64,000 bases of DNA from contig NC_047071.1 of NCBI RefSeq assembly GCF_902459465.1, positions 13,784,385 to 13,848,384 of the forward strand. Direction: 5' to 3'. Positions 33,467-47,900 of the stretch are shown here, piece after piece. Each line of letters opens with the position of its first letter. Position 1 is the stretch's first letter. The translations under genes were made by a program, and so were the position numbers. The DNA is from Asterias rubens. Taxonomy: Eukaryota; Echinodermata; Asteroidea; Forcipulatida; Asteriidae. Below the pieces are notes generated by a model, which saw only the letters and a list, made by a program, of their open reading frames with translations, did no database searches and had not been told where the DNA came from.

Positions 33467-35936
33467 CCCCCGATCAGGTTTTTTTTCCCTTATTATTTAT
33501 TTGACAAGTCTGTGGTCTAGATCTGGTTCTGATGGTGGAGTTATTCAAACACTAAGCGAGGTTTATGACCCATGACTCTCAAGCTTCACTAGAGAGTGCC
33601 AGATGCAGGCATGCAACTTTTCCTTGGATCAGCTGATTTCCTCTTTTTTTTAAATCTCAGTTTTACCATTCAAAATTGAAAACTTTCTACACAAAATCTT
33701 TGAAATTTTGTAATTTCCTCTTTTTTTGCATGCCTGCAGATGACATCACCGTTATTCTAAGACTGGTCTCACAAACCATTCAAAACAACTCTTTAACTTT
33801 TCAGTACTAAATCCAAATCAGAGTGATTTTACCAAACATAAACATTCCCTTTAAAATTATACAATTTAAAATCAGGCCTTGGCTTACGTGGTAATTTTTA
33901 ACAGGCAACTCTGTAGGCAACCAGGGCCCAATTTTACGAAAATTCTTGCTAAGCACAAATTACAAATGGTACACAAGACATAGTATTTTGGCTGGTAACC
34001 TTAATGTGGTAAGCATAGTTGTTTTGTGCTTACATGGAGCTATAGTTTGTGCTTAAGTAGTTCTACGACATTGGACCCAGGCTGGCCTGTATGCTTCGTT
34101 TCCAACACAGAGATTTTTTGTAGTCTTACGTCATGATTCTTTTAATGCCCATACAGAAGATAACTCACTCAAATCAATTCATTAACATAAAAGCAGTTTA
34201 TTTGGTGTTGGTTTTTTTTTTTCCTCTTCAGTTTGATAAAAATAAGGTTGATCTGTTATTTGTGATTCAATTATAATTCACAAGTTCTACTATTATCAGG
34301 CATTACAGTACAGGGTACACGTTCTGAATTGATGTGGTTTTCATAAGGCATACTCTTTGCTTATGTACACAACCACTATCGTGGGTACACTTTTTGTTAC
34401 AAAGACACCAAATGAACAACAGATAAATATTATCTCTTTGCAGATCTTGTATTTAAACAATTCAAGCACTTTTTATTCATGATCATGGACACAGCAATTG
34501 ATATAAAAAAAAACATTGAGAAAACTGCTACGTCAGTTATTTTTCAAACAGTTTTTCAAAAAATGTGTACTTATGATTGCTGCTTTGCACCAATATGTTT
34601 GTAAATTCTCTCTTCAGCAATCTCTTTATTTGTTATACACAGTGATTTCAACTTTATGCTTTTAATTGGTTTTTATTCATGTCTACTTGCCATTAACACT
34701 CAAGCTTAGTTCTTTTTAAACTTAAAATATACAAATAATTAAAGGGGGTAAACAATTTACACTGTTTAAGTTTCCTTGAAAGACTGTGTACATTTTTTGA
34801 CAATTTATTATTAACAATGTACACATGAATGCAGAACCTGGCTATATAAGCTGGCTTTATATACAAACCTTCTAATTCAGATTGACTTTGTTTCCTTCAG
34901 GTTATTATCATGAATTTTTTTTCAAGTTTATCTTTGTATAATGATCTCAAAGATCAACAGTTATATTGTGTACATGTACTTTTCAAATGTGTCGTTTAAG
35001 GTAAATTTTACCTATTAAAACCCTGCGATGCACCACCCCTGTCGAGTATACAGGAATGCCATTGGGTAATGCAGCCAGAAGACCATCAAGAAATGTGTAT
35101 AACTCATTTTGTAATGTACTTTTTTTCAAAGCCAATACAGGCCCGTATGCCTCGTTTTTGAAAGGGCAAGGGTTTTACTGTAGCCTGGCAATGACCAGCG
35201 GGCATGGAGGCAATTGCCTTTGTTGCCTCCCAATACCTTTCCCGCGGTTTGCCAAAGGAAAAATTAACAACAGCTATGTTTTTCAGTTTTGTTGGTTAAT
35301 AATTATGTTTTTACACAGTAAAGGCGCAGCGTTTTTTGTACACAAGCACACTTAATTTGCTGAAAGTGTTTTCTAACAGTAGATTCTGCGTCCATGAGTC
35401 ATACTGCCCATAGGTCATATGGCTTGTCAATCGGGCCTGTCGGAAGATAGGAATCCATATCAAGGGTTTTACCCGTTTTTGCATAGAAATGAACGACAAT
35501 GTGTTTCGGTGTATTGGTTGAAGACTGGTTGGCCATCGTAGGGTTTCAGAAATAGGTATAAAACTCCTTTTCAAACTATTTTTGTGTATGGTTTAAGAAC
35601 GAAAAACGTGTTTTTGGTTTGTTGGTAAAACAGAATTAGTGGTATACTCGACAGTGTACAAGGTGCGGTCAACCCTTGTTATAAAGAGCTCTGTTATTAT
35701 ACCGAGGTTCTGCTTATAAAGAGCACATTCTGAAGTCCTGAATCCCATATTTGCTTTGTGCTTGTTTATTTTGTTTTCTTGTGTATTAAACAACATTCCT
35801 GTTGTAGAGAAGTAGTTCGGCGAATCCCAGCGATCCTGTGATATTAATGAAAGTTAAATATGCATGTACATGTAACTACACGGAACACACAAATGATGGC
35901 ATAAAGCACACAAATCCATAAAAGGGCTCATGGCGC
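33467..35936 (+). other. Downstream region of the JmjC gene (3' UTR and spacer)
   Basis: No canonical AATAAA is obvious in the first 2 kb after the stop at 33466, so the transcript end is not placed. 33924-34080 is a family C foldback; 35135-35245 is a dispersed repeat (gaaagggcaagggttttact, ggaggcaattgcctttgttg). Otherwise nothing recognised. Confidence 0.4.
33924..34080. mobile_element. Foldback family C
   Basis: gggcccaattttacgaaaat at the left, tctacgacattggacccag at the right; interior tattttggctggtaacctta and gtttgtgcttaag. About 460 bp past the JmjC stop codon. Confidence 0.7.
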
Positions 35937-36273
35937 TTAAAGCCATTATACACTTTCGGTAAACAGTATTGTCCAAGTCCCACACTTCGTGTCTCACAAC
36001 TTATATATAAAACAACAAACCCGTGAAAATTTAGGCTCAATCGGTCATCGGAGTCGGGAGAAAAAAACGGGAAAACCCACTCTTGTTTCCGCGCGTTTCG
36101 ACGTGTCATGACATGTGTTTAAAATAAATCTGTAATTCTCGCTAACGAGTAAAGTAAAGCATTTCATGGACTAATACTAAGAGAAGTCTTTCACCATTAC
36201 CTTCTGTAAACCCTGAAAATTATGTGTAAACTTTTTTTCTTTTTTCTGTACCGAAAGGGTCCAATGGCTTTAA
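35937..36273. mobile_element. TTAA-type MITE family B, copy 2
   Basis: TTAA at 35937-35940 and 36270-36273. Ends agccattatacactttcggt and accgaaagggtccaatggc. Interior as in the copies at 4.2 and 52.8 kb. This is the copy with the clearest TTAA on both sides. Confidence 0.85.
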
Positions 36274-36959
36274 TACAAACAAAAGCATACACGTGTACAA
36301 TAACCAAAATTGAAACGTAAGCCTAAACTAAGAAGAAATCCAGAATACAGTACATATGGTAGAGAAATACAAAATAAAATATATATGAAAACATTGAAAG
36401 GTAAACAAAAACACCATTTAAATGCATTTACTCAAATACTTGATTGAAAAGATGAGTCTTTAATGTCCTAGCAAAACCTTCTTCTGAGAATCAACATAGA
36501 TCAGTCTTCAAATGCAATTTAACTGCAAAATAAGTAACATATCTATAATTCGCTAGTTATAAACAAAAAAGGTTAAAATAATGTTTTGAACATGATAAAA
36601 ATCATTAAAATTATAAATGCATACATAGTGTACATGTCGCTGTTCTGGAAACATTCACCTGAAATCTTGTCTAACCTAGGTATAAACTCTAAGCATACCT
36701 AGCTTTTATTTTTATTTTTTTGTTGTCATATTTTTCATACATGTCCTATTTTGCTTGGTACAACGCACTGATGTTTTGTACGCTATAAAAATACTTAATA
36801 TTATTATTTGTATAAATCAATTGATAATAAAGTATTCAATCTCCACCAAAGCTCGGCTTCAAGTACCAACTATTCTTGTCAAGGGAGCTTTGCCATTGAG
36901 CAAGACACTTCTTTGGTTTAATCTACAGGTATCTTCAAAGTATTTGAGAAGATGTGCTT

Positions 36960-37372
36960 TCTTTATGGCCTAGCGGTTAAGAGCACCGGATTCAAACTGG
37001 TGTTTCCGATCAGCAGAGTATGGGTTCGAATCCCAGTCATGACACCTGTGTCCTTTAAAAGCACGACACTTAACCATGATGCTTCGTCCTTCGGATGGGA
37101 CGTAAAGCCGTTGGTCCCGTGGTTTGTGACACTCGTAAAAGAACCCAGTGCACTTATTGAAAGGAGTAGGGGTTCGCCCCGGGTGTTCATGATTTGATTG
37201 GCAGCATATTGTGCCACAGCACCTGGTAAACCATTACACGGTGCTACTGAAAAGGAGTAGGTCTCATAATTCAAACGTAGTCCCAAATACCTTTCAGGAA
37301 AATACTGTATGTTAAAGTGCTTTGAGCTATGTGCACTATATAAAAAGCCACTATTATTATTATTGTTATTTA
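36960..37372 (+). mobile_element. tRNA-derived SINE family D, full-length copy
   Basis: Head ggcctagcggttaagagcac, B-box gggttcgaatcccagtcatg, body ggacgtaaagccgttggtcc, then aagtgctttgagctatgtgc and a (att)n tail. The best full-length member in the window. Confidence 0.85.
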
Positions 37373-37561
37373 TAACCAAATTACATGCAACAGGTTTCCT
37401 CTGGCTTTCAAGCCGTTATGATCAATCAATTCTAAGCTAAGCTGGATATTGATTGTTGGCGTTCGACTTAATAATGTAGTGACCGTCATCGCAACACTAA
37501 TCCTGGGTGTGTATTTTTCGTTTACAAAATGTATTGACAATATATGGAGACTGCTAACATA

Positions 37562-38045
37562 GGGCTAGATAGCTCAGTTGGTAGAGAACACCGGTACGTT
37601 AAGGGCAGTGGACACTTGGTAATTACTCAAAATAAGTATTAGCATAAAACCTTACTTGGTGACAAGCTATGGGGAGAGGTTGATAGTATAAAACATTATG
37701 AGAAACGGCTCCCTCTGAAGTGACATAGTTTTCGAGAAAGAAGTAATTTTCCACAAATTTGATTTTGAGACGTCAGATTTTGATTTGAGACCTCAGATCT
37801 AGAATTTGAGGTCTTGAAATCATTCATCTTCGTGTGACAAGGGTGTTTTTTCTTTCGTTATTATCTTGCGACTTCGACGACCAATTGAGTTCAAATTTTC
37901 ACAGGTTTGTTATTTTATGCATATGTTGAGATGCACCAAGTGAGAAGACTTGTCTCTGACAATTACCAATAGTGTCCGGTGTCTTTAATCCGGAGGTCCT
38001 TGTTGGTGTAAATCCTGCTCTCGTAAATTTTTGCTTTGTTCAACC
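37562..38045 (+). mobile_element. tRNA-Asn-like SINE split by a family A MITE
   Basis: 37562-37602 reads gggctagatagctcagttgg, tagag, caccggtacgttaa; the tRNA-like sequence resumes at 37985 with ttaatccggaggtcctt. The MITE sits exactly in the anticodon-loop region. The matching intact element is at 58627-58696 (minus). Confidence 0.8.
37599..37988 (+). mobile_element. MITE family A with TTAA target duplication
   Basis: TTAA at 37599-37602 and 37985-37988 flank gggcagtggacacttggtaa at the left and ccaatagtgtccggtgtc at the right. A TTAA duplication is the hallmark of piggyBac-type transposition. No ORF, so non-autonomous. Confidence 0.9.
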
Positions 38046-38985
38046 CCAAACCATTTACAATTTACCCGGTCAGTTTCCCTTGCGGTTCAATATTTGTTAA
38101 ACAAAAAACATAAAACATATCCTGAGTATTTTTTTAAAATAATTGTTGAAGTTTAAAAAATATACTTATATAGTTAAGAATATAGGTTGTTTCTTCTTTG
38201 TACTGTAACAGAAAGTAACTCTGCTGGGAATATGGGATGGTTCTTTAAGATATTTACAAGATTTTATTGTGTAAAAAATGGACTTACAATTCTTTATATT
38301 GGCAATCAAATTAATATCTTACTTCACTTTTAAAGAGTTTTCAGCCATTGATCTGTTGACTTGGGTTCCATGATGCAATGACCTCGCTGTACAGCTCGAG
38401 TCAAAATGAAGATGACCAAGATTTATGATTTGACAAACAAAACAACTGACACTCTACTGAAACACCTATTCAACAACATTCTTTCCTGCTTATCTGAAGA
38501 AAAAAAAGAATGAAACAAATTGATAATTTCTTAGAGAAGTTATGCCTGTTTAACTGAAAGCACTCATTGTTTGTCCATGGTATATTAATGCTTATGTTTA
38601 GATTCAGTTAAAACTGAATCTAAACATCTGTGTAAGTGGCAAAGGGTAAAACAAGTTTTGTCAAGTATTCCGGGAACGCTTGCAAACTGAGTACCTTTAT
38701 TAAAACAGACAAAACTCCTCTAAGGAATGATCAACTTATTTTGTTCTTTTTTTTCTAACAAGCAGGAGAGATTGCTTGTTACTTATATGCTTTACTGAAC
38801 TTTTGAGTGTCAACTGTTTGTTTTGAAAAACATCACTAATCCCGGTCAACTCCTTCTTGACTCGCCCTGTATGTGCCATTAAAACGCACACAACCAAAGA
38901 CAGGCTGAATTCCAAAATAGTCTGGTACCAATTTGTGTGCGATTAATTAGTACTACTAGTCATTCAGCGAGAATTGGGAACCAGC

Positions 38986-41900
38986 TTAATATCCGCTTGG
39001 TGTTTCACTGGGTACTGCATAACGCTCAGTCTGCCATAGCTTCGACACCAGAGGCTTGGTGACTACCAAAGTGTCTTTTTGCTGAAACCGTTCTCCCTGG
39101 TACTCCCCTTCCACGGTAACCGTTGATTCCATGTCACCCTGTAAAAAATTACAAATGGATATTTACACACACACACACAGCTTGTATACGTCTGCAACCT
39201 TAGACCTATTTGTCCCTCTTTTATTTATACCCGACCTGTTTGGCAACAGCTCCCATTGGTTTTGTACAAGCTTTTGAACTGTGGCTTTTTCCTGACCCAT
39301 GGACCCTAGTGTCCTCTTTTGTTATAGGTCCCCGGTTTGAATCCACCCTGTGATTTTGTTCACAGAGCTTGGGGAAAGTACTGAGTAAACAGTTGTGAAT
39401 ATGGGTAAAACCAAAATTAATATTCCCTATCGTCGATCTATTAAATTATTATTATTACTTACCCGTAGCCTTTGTAGGTTTCGTACTGTAGTCTTTGTCA
39501 TCTGGAAACCAGGATTCATTCCCTCCTGATAAGAACAAAACAAATCTCTATCAGCCAAGACGTACACATTAATGAAAATCCATAACATTGCTACTTTCTT
39601 TTTATCAGCGCAAATATAGTTTGTGGTCTGTGGGGTGTCGAGGCCGAGTGGATAAGAGCACCGAACTCAAGCTCTGATGCTTCTGTTCAGAGTGTGGGTT
39701 TCGAATCCCCGTTGTGACACTTGTCTTCCTGAGCAAGACAGTTAACTATAATTGCTTCTCTCTGACCAGGGGTAAATGGGTACCTGTGAGGGCAGGGAGT
39801 TGAGATGGTTTAAGGAATGATTTAAGGCCCAGTGGCCAGGGGAAGCCCTCGGGTGTGAAAAGCGTTACATGTATATAAAAACGGGTTATTATTTTTTCAT
39901 ACTTGTGATCAGTTTAGATTTGACATGTCATAAACTTCGCGCTTTGAAGGGACACAGCGATTTCCCTCTGGCAATGAGGACAATTAATAGCTTAATCGCA
40001 ACAATCAGCAGGGTACCAGTCACAAATTGTAAATGTGACATGGTATTTTGGCTGGTAACCTTATCCTGGTTAGCATAATTTTGTTTTGCTAAGCTTATTT
40101 TCGTGCTTGACCAGCTCTTTGAAATTGGGCCCTGAATTTTGATTTCAATGGGACTGGTCAGACCACTGTCAACTTGGTTTGGGCCCAACGCCTTCTCGAA
40201 GAGATGTCTTATTCTGTACAAGACTGAGTGAAAGTCCAGATAAATATTCACAATAAAAATAATGAATCAAACTCACATGATCCTGGTTTTCCATCTTAAT
40301 GTCAAGTTCCTGAAAGTAGAGGACAACAAAAATGCAAATAATTTAAAACTTCCTTAAGATGAAGGTATACATTTGGCAATTACTCAAATTACTGAAAAAT
40401 GATATCGCGCAGAGTCATTGAAAATGGCTCTTTGGTGGCTTGGATTGGGCGAGTTGGTCTATGAAAAGCGTTTGAAGCTGTTTGTTATGAAATGCATTGG
40501 TTGAAAAGATGTTTTAAAAGTTTGGATATAATGATCCACACAAGTATGCCCCGAAATTACACATTTTTCCCTCTTTTTGTGCGAACTAATACGGTCAGCC
40601 ATTTTGTAACGTCAAAGATTTGACTCCACAAAACAACGCATAAGGAAAACCGGCAATTTCAAGGCATATTTGTGTGGATCATTATATTCTACTTTTAAAC
40701 CATCTTTCCAAACATGCCTTTCATAACAAATGGTTTCAAACGCATTCCATAGACCAATTCGCCCGATCCAAGGCAACGTGGCCCCTTAACTTAGATTGGT
40801 TTATCAATTAATCCTTTTAATGACCATATGCTAATTGGTCCCTGATACTCCTAGATGACAAGCACTGATCGATGGTATTTACCGAAGTGAAATTCTCCAG
40901 TTTGACGGCACAGTTGGTAGCATTTCCTGTGATCGGAATGTAGGAATAGATGACCAGCACATTGGAGAACCTTGTCTTAATATCGATGCAGACAATTACT
41001 CCGTATTTAAACTCCATCCAGATCGGCATTTCTGGTAACACTGAAATATCACGAAACAATGGAAATACATTGTACAATAATAATAATAATACCAACCAGT
41101 TTTTATATAGCGCTTTTCACACCCGAAGGGCCATTCAAGGCGATTCCAATATTATTACCCCTGGTCACTGGGCCTTAACTCATTCCTTAAACCATCTCAG
41201 CTCCCTGGGGAGTACAGCCTGTCTGTACAACATTAATATGCACTACTCGGCTAAATCAATAACAAGAACCATCTCTGCCCTCACATGTACCCATTTACCC
41301 CTGAGTGAAGAGAAGCAATTATAGTTAAGTGTCTTGCTCGGGGACACAAGTGTCACGACTGGGGTTCGAACCCACACTCTGCTGAACAGAAGCACGAGCT
41401 TGAGTTCGGTTCTCTTATCCGCTCGGCCACGACACCTTGAATTAAGAAAACAAAAAACCACAATGGGAGACTTTTCAGCTGTTTTGTTGGCAGCAGTGGT
41501 AATGGTCCTTTCTTTGCTGCTCGAGCATGCACGCAAATGCTCAGAATTGCATGAGTAGATCTGAGGACGCTCACTACTGGCGAGAACGAGAACTATGAAG
41601 AATTTTTTTTCCAAAAGTTCTCCCAATGTTTGGTGAATACCCCCAGCATTTAGTTTGATTTAGTTTATTCGAGAGGGGTCCGCAAAAAATTTGTCCGCCT
41701 TTTGAATTGAAAATTTTCACAGATTAGTTTTGTTGTATAACATCTACATTTAGGGTTAAAGGCACTGGACACTATTGGTAATCAGCGTTATAGAATAATA
41801 ACTTACTTGTTAACGATCAACAGAGAGCTGTTGATAGTATAAAACATTGTGAGAAACGGCTACCTCTGAAGTAACATTGTTTTGAGAAAGAAGTAATTTT

Positions 41901-44900
41901 GAGAACTCAAAATCAAGCATCTGAAAGCACACAACTTGACAAGTGTGACAAATGTCTTTTTTCTTCCATTATTATCTCGCAACTTCCGACTAATTGAGCT
42001 CAAATTTTCACAGGTTTGTTATTTGTGCATATGTTGAGATACACCAAGTGAGAAGATTGGTCTTTGAAAAATACCAAAGGTGTCCAGTGTCTTTAAAAAA
42101 AATGGAAACAGTTCCAAATATCACAGGTATACTTACAATGAGCGCTGCCCCATAACCTGCTGCGACTGTTTATTTCTTCAGTGTGCCCAGCTGGATTAAT
42201 TGGATCCAGTAAGGTACGAGCTTCACTCAGATCTTGAGCGATCGCTGGATACTGACGCCTATCAGTCAGATTAGGGTCATTACAAACATCTGCATTCAAA
42301 CCAGGAATAAATAGGACAAATGAAAAGAATTTGTCCTGCTTTTTAACTACTACCTGGGGGGGGGGAGGTAGAAAATCGGCTGGGACTATGACTTGAGCTT
42401 TAATTGAGGATTGTTATTAAGTTCACTGCCACAGAGTGAGTTTCTTTATAGGGCTCAACTTTTCGACTAGCTTGCTCTAGTCATCGTCAGGAGACTAATG
42501 ATATAGTTGGCTTGTGCGTGAAGAGCTCGCCTCTCACCAAGGTGACCCTGGTTCGATACTCGGCCAGGGCCATAATGTGAGTGGTGAGTTCTGCGTTTCT
42601 TCTCTGCTGTGCCACGAGGGTTTTCCAGACCATCCGGTTTACTCCCTCGTGAAAAATCAAATACTTTCGATCTCTGGCTTTCGATCTCTGACGGGTTGAT
42701 GTGGCTGGCAGCCAAAGGCACCCTGGCATGCCTGCTTCTTGGACACGCTGAACCGCATCTTTCTCAATTCAGCTCTTAGCTGCGAGTGTTAAATGATTAG
42801 ACTCACAAATTAAATTAAAATATCTTACCTTGTATTACATCTTCCAACATGTGGGTAACTCTCTTCTTTTCTTTGATTCGCTCAATGAGGTATTTGGAGA
42901 AAAAGGCATAAGGTGTCTCCTCTACCTCCCAGGCCCTGGTGTTGGTCTGGCTGTTTGACGAAAGTTAAGTCAAGATTTAGAGGTCAAATTGTTGTCTATG
43001 GTTAGTTAGGTCAAAATAAGATGTTTAGCCTCCACGCCCGCTTCCTTTTTAGAGGCTGCCGCCGCCTCCTTTGAACATTTTTTTTTAAAATAAATTACAA
43101 TATCTTCTTTATTTAAGGGGAAAAACAAAATTTGTTTAGGAAAAAAAAAAGGATATGTTATTATAACGATCTTGTAATGATTAACAAGAAACATAGGCAG
43201 TGTCCGAACTAGCGGCTACTGCAGCTACGACTACGACTAGATTTATGCATTGAAGTATCAGACATCCTTAGCAGCACACTTAGCAACAGCCGTAGCCGTA
43301 GCCGAAGCTGCCAATTCGGATCCGGCCAAACATAGGTTTCAACAAAGAAATAAATAAAAGAAATAATGACTTACGCAGCGTAACCAAAAACAGTGTTACC
43401 CCTGACGTCTGGAGTGTACCTTTTAGCAGCCTCTTGTTGTGGGTACGTGTTACTATAAAAACAAAAAAGATTATATTCAGAGTAAATTTCTTCTTCTTCT
43501 TCTTCTTCTCGATAAATGTCGTTCATATATTCAGCTATCTGTTACCTTCTTGATGACGAATCCGTCAACGCTAACTAACACCTGATTCACACAGGCGCTC
43601 CAGAGTCGCGCCAAACCAAATTCTGAATTAAGTACATTAAAAGTTTTACGCCTGCCTGAATCAATTAGGAGTGACTGGCCGCGTGCTTTAAGTCAAAAGA
43701 ACGACAGTTGCAGTCGTTCAGAACGACTCCGTAGCGCATTGGCTTCAGACGGTGATCTTGTCATAAGCCGAGCCCAATGTAAATTTTATGTTAAGTTCAC
43801 CTGTCTAAAACCAACATTTATTTAGGTCGACCTACAGTCGCTCCTAATCTGTTTGGTTCGGCGAACTCTGGCAACACATACACATGACATTTTGGCCGAA
43901 TATTTAACAGCAAAAGTACTGTCTCATTCCACCAAGGTTTTAGCCAGGATTTAGTAAAAATAATTTAGTTTAATATTTGAGTGAGAACTTTCCTCATTCT
44001 CAAAAACTACGCTACTCTCACAATGTTTTAAACTATTATTTGCTCTCCATTGCTCGCTACCAAGTAAGTTTTTAACAATTATTGTTTTTATGGTAAAATA
44101 AATAAAACAAACATTCTTACTATTCCCTGCAGATATCCAAGAGTATAACATTTAATGCAGTATTTCTATTCTGCATTTGATCTAATACATGCTGATCACA
44201 GATACATTCGTGGGTTGAGTAGCCAGCCGCTGCATCCACTGGAATCATATAACTTTGTCCATCGTTGGAAAAACCATGTCCACTGAAGTAAAATAATCCT
44301 GTAGAAAAAAAATGCAAAAAACAATACAATAAATAAATAATAAATAAATAATAGTTTTTTAATGATTCCTGTATGTGGCGGCTATCCGCTGTTGGATATC
44401 ATTAATGAATAAATAAGTTTTTCGTATTTCACATTGATGACTGAGGTGTGTTATAAAACACATATAAACTTACACGGGTTTAAGCTAATGTAGGTGGAAA
44501 GCTTCCCTTAAAAAAATTACTTGCTGAGGTGCTGTAGTTTTTTGATAAATGAGTAAAACATCTTCACAAGAGTAATTTTTCATCTCAGTAAGATGAAACT
44601 ATTTTAACATGTACAAAATAGATATACACCACTCTCCTGAAAACATTCCTCTGCGATTTTTCCCCTCCAAAACTTGGCGACTAATGAAGAATGAATTATC
44701 CTTACCGTATACCCCACTGTTGAGTAAAGCGCAGAATGCACTCAAGGCAAAGTTCATTTCTTGAAGGTTCAAGTTGAGCAATGAGATGACTTTGAAGTCG
44801 AGTTCAGAAAGGACCACTGCGAGTTTCTCTACATCTAATTCGGGCGCTATGAGCCTTTTGGCTGAGCGGTAGTCTTGGTTGCCAATCAACAATGCAACTT

Positions 44901-47900
44901 TATCCGTAGCTGTATTAATTCAAACAATTAAGACAGAAGCAAAGTCAATGAGTGTTAATATTTCTTTACAGCAAATCACATGACAATATCCAACTTTGTG
45001 TGGAGCTAAAAATCATAAATCAAATCTGTTTTTCCTTTTGCATGGATATGTCTTGGATTAATATGTTGTAAAATGCTTTTCAAGAAAGCTAGTTTTTAAA
45101 ATAAACAATGAATTTCAATTTTCAGTTATTTCTCTTGACACACAATTTCAAAGCGGTCAACTTTTGTTTAACATTGACTATTCCGAATGACCCCTAAGTA
45201 AAGAGGAATTTGAACAAAATTAACCGTACCGGAATACTTGAACTCAGACGTGGGTTGTTCAACTCCAATGATCTCCAACATGGCTTGGTTAGACCAGACG
45301 CAGACATGGTCGTTCTGAATACGACATTGGTACATTCCCCTGTCCTCAGGTTTGACCGGTAGGAAGTGTAGCTTAGATTGAGTAGCTCCTGCATTGAGAA
45401 AAGGAAACATTTAAAAAAACTTTACACAGAGTTATCGCGCAGTCAGCGACCGTACCATGGTAAATAAAGTGTGTCTACTCATTAACAGTACGGTCTAAAA
45501 TGTCAAAATATTTTAAAATCAGTAATGGAACATAGCCAGACAACACTATTACCAACAGAATTAGCTTGGGGAGAGTCTTCGACTTATACAGTCACCATTA
45601 ATGTCGAAGCCCCATAGAAATTGAACACATTGACATCCAATACACTCCACGTTCTTATCCAATACGTCCCACGTTCTTTGATCTTACAGCAAGTTTGATT
45701 TTGGATATTTTCTCTTTTGTAGGGACTGAGTGTGCTAACCCATAGACACACAGCCATTTGTTTTGGTGCTGTGGCTTCAGTTTACCTTTCAGGGTTTAAG
45801 TATTGACCCATTTCACCTGACGTCATCATCAAAATAATCTTGAATGCGCCATACTGGTAGGCAATTTCACTGTGCGTTTTCATATATAACTCTATGCTGT
45901 GCGTTATGCAGTGAAGTGCGCATTTTAGGACGACGCAGCGTTAATACACGTAAACCAAACTTGCCCACCAACATGGTGAGCGTGGCATCAGTCGCCGCGT
46001 GTGACCCGCGTGCAAGGGGTCAATACCATGTTTTCGTATTTACACATGGTTGTACCCGCATGTTTACTTTTTATTTATAGTTTCTTCTAAACCAAGCACT
46101 GGTTCAATGTAACATGTGTCACAGTGTTCGTGACAATCTGACATTAGTCACAGTGACAAAATATGTTGGCAGTGTCAATCAACTCAGTCATGCTGTTCAC
46201 AGTGTAATGTGTCACCATGGCATTGCCACTGTGTCACGAGTGGTGGTGGTATTGACAATGTGACATAAGTGACCATGTAGTAATTGCCAATGTAACATGT
46301 CATTGTAGCACTTCCAATGTGCTAAGAGTCCAGCCCGGTTCATACCTCCTGCGAATGCGAATGCGATTTGAATTTTGGCGTCACAAATTCGCAAGAAAAT
46401 AATTCGCAACAGTTGAAATGTGCTCAACTCCTGCGAAAACATTCGCTGCGAAAACTGCCCCGTGGCGTCAAAGTTCACCTCACATTTGCAGAAAGTATGA
46501 AAGGAGCTTTTCTGTAGCATGCCTTCATAAACCGGATTGATGCGACATTGCACTTTAAAAAAAAAACTTAAAAAAACTGACTTTGATGACTTTACCTGGG
46601 ATTTCTTGGCCGTTAAGGAACCACTGGAAGAAGAGATTTCCTTCAGTGACGTTCGCTCGGCAAAAGAGAAATCGCTGCTCCCCAATACGACTTGAAACAC
46701 TCTCTGGATGATGCTCAATAGTGATGTGATCTATCCAATCAATTCAATCAAAAGATTCGCTGTCATTAAATCCACTGGACACTATTGGTAATTACTCAAA
46801 ATAATTGTTAGCATAAAAATGCACTTGGTAACGAGCAATGGAGAGCTGTTGATAGTATAAAACATTGTGAGAAAACGACTCCCTCTGAAATAACGTAGTT
46901 CTTGAGAGAGCGGTAATTTCTCACTCAAATAATAAAAGACTTCAGCTGAAGCCTTTTATAATGCATTCATCTGAAAGAATACAAATTTGTGAACCAAGGG
47001 TGTTTTTTCTTTCATAATTCTCTTGCAAATTTGATGACCAATTGAGCCAAAATGTTCACAGGTTTGTTATTTTATGCCTATGTTGGGAAACACCAGGTGA
47101 GAATACTGGTCTTTGACAATTACCAAAGGTGTCCAGTGCCTTCAAATAACATTTCTTAGGAGGGAATCATTTTCTTAAGATGGTATACATTATCAACTGC
47201 TGCTGTAATAACCAAAGAAAGGCCTATACCCTCCCTTTAAATCAAATCAATTATTAACCAAATATAATGATCAAGTTGTTAATGTGACAAGTAATTCTTG
47301 TAACTCTTGACCAGTTCTGTAGTTTTCAATTTCAATTTCATCTGTTTTATTGACCTTATCAATAACCCCTTTTTTTGCTATGAAAATTGCCATAATGTAG
47401 GCCATAATGTCTAAAATGAAGCACCCAGCGTGCCTGCTTTGATCATAATAATAATAATAATGAACCATTTTTGTAGAGCGCATATCACAATCACAGAGAA
47501 GTCCCTATGCGCTTAGAGATGAAAACACAAGAGAAGCAAAAGTTAATAGAGATGTGAAGTAAATACAAAAGCAAAATTTAGGTGATACAGAAAAAAGTAC
47601 TGAAGGCTATTGCAAAAATAAATGTGTTTTTAACTTTGTCTTAAATAAATTCACTCTTTGAGCTTGTTTTATGGGGTCCGGAACACTATTCCATAATTAT
47701 GCTGCTGCTGCTACAAAAGCTCACAGACGCCATGTTGTGGGACAGGTATTTGAATGGTAACGTCATTATTCGATACGGTCTATTGGTTTACCTGGATAAG
47801 ATTCCGGCAGCCTTGAATCTGAAAGAGAGAGAGAGAGAGAGAGAAAACAAAAATACTGATGAACTTCTCACGGTTTTGAGAAATAAAACGGCTGGTATTT

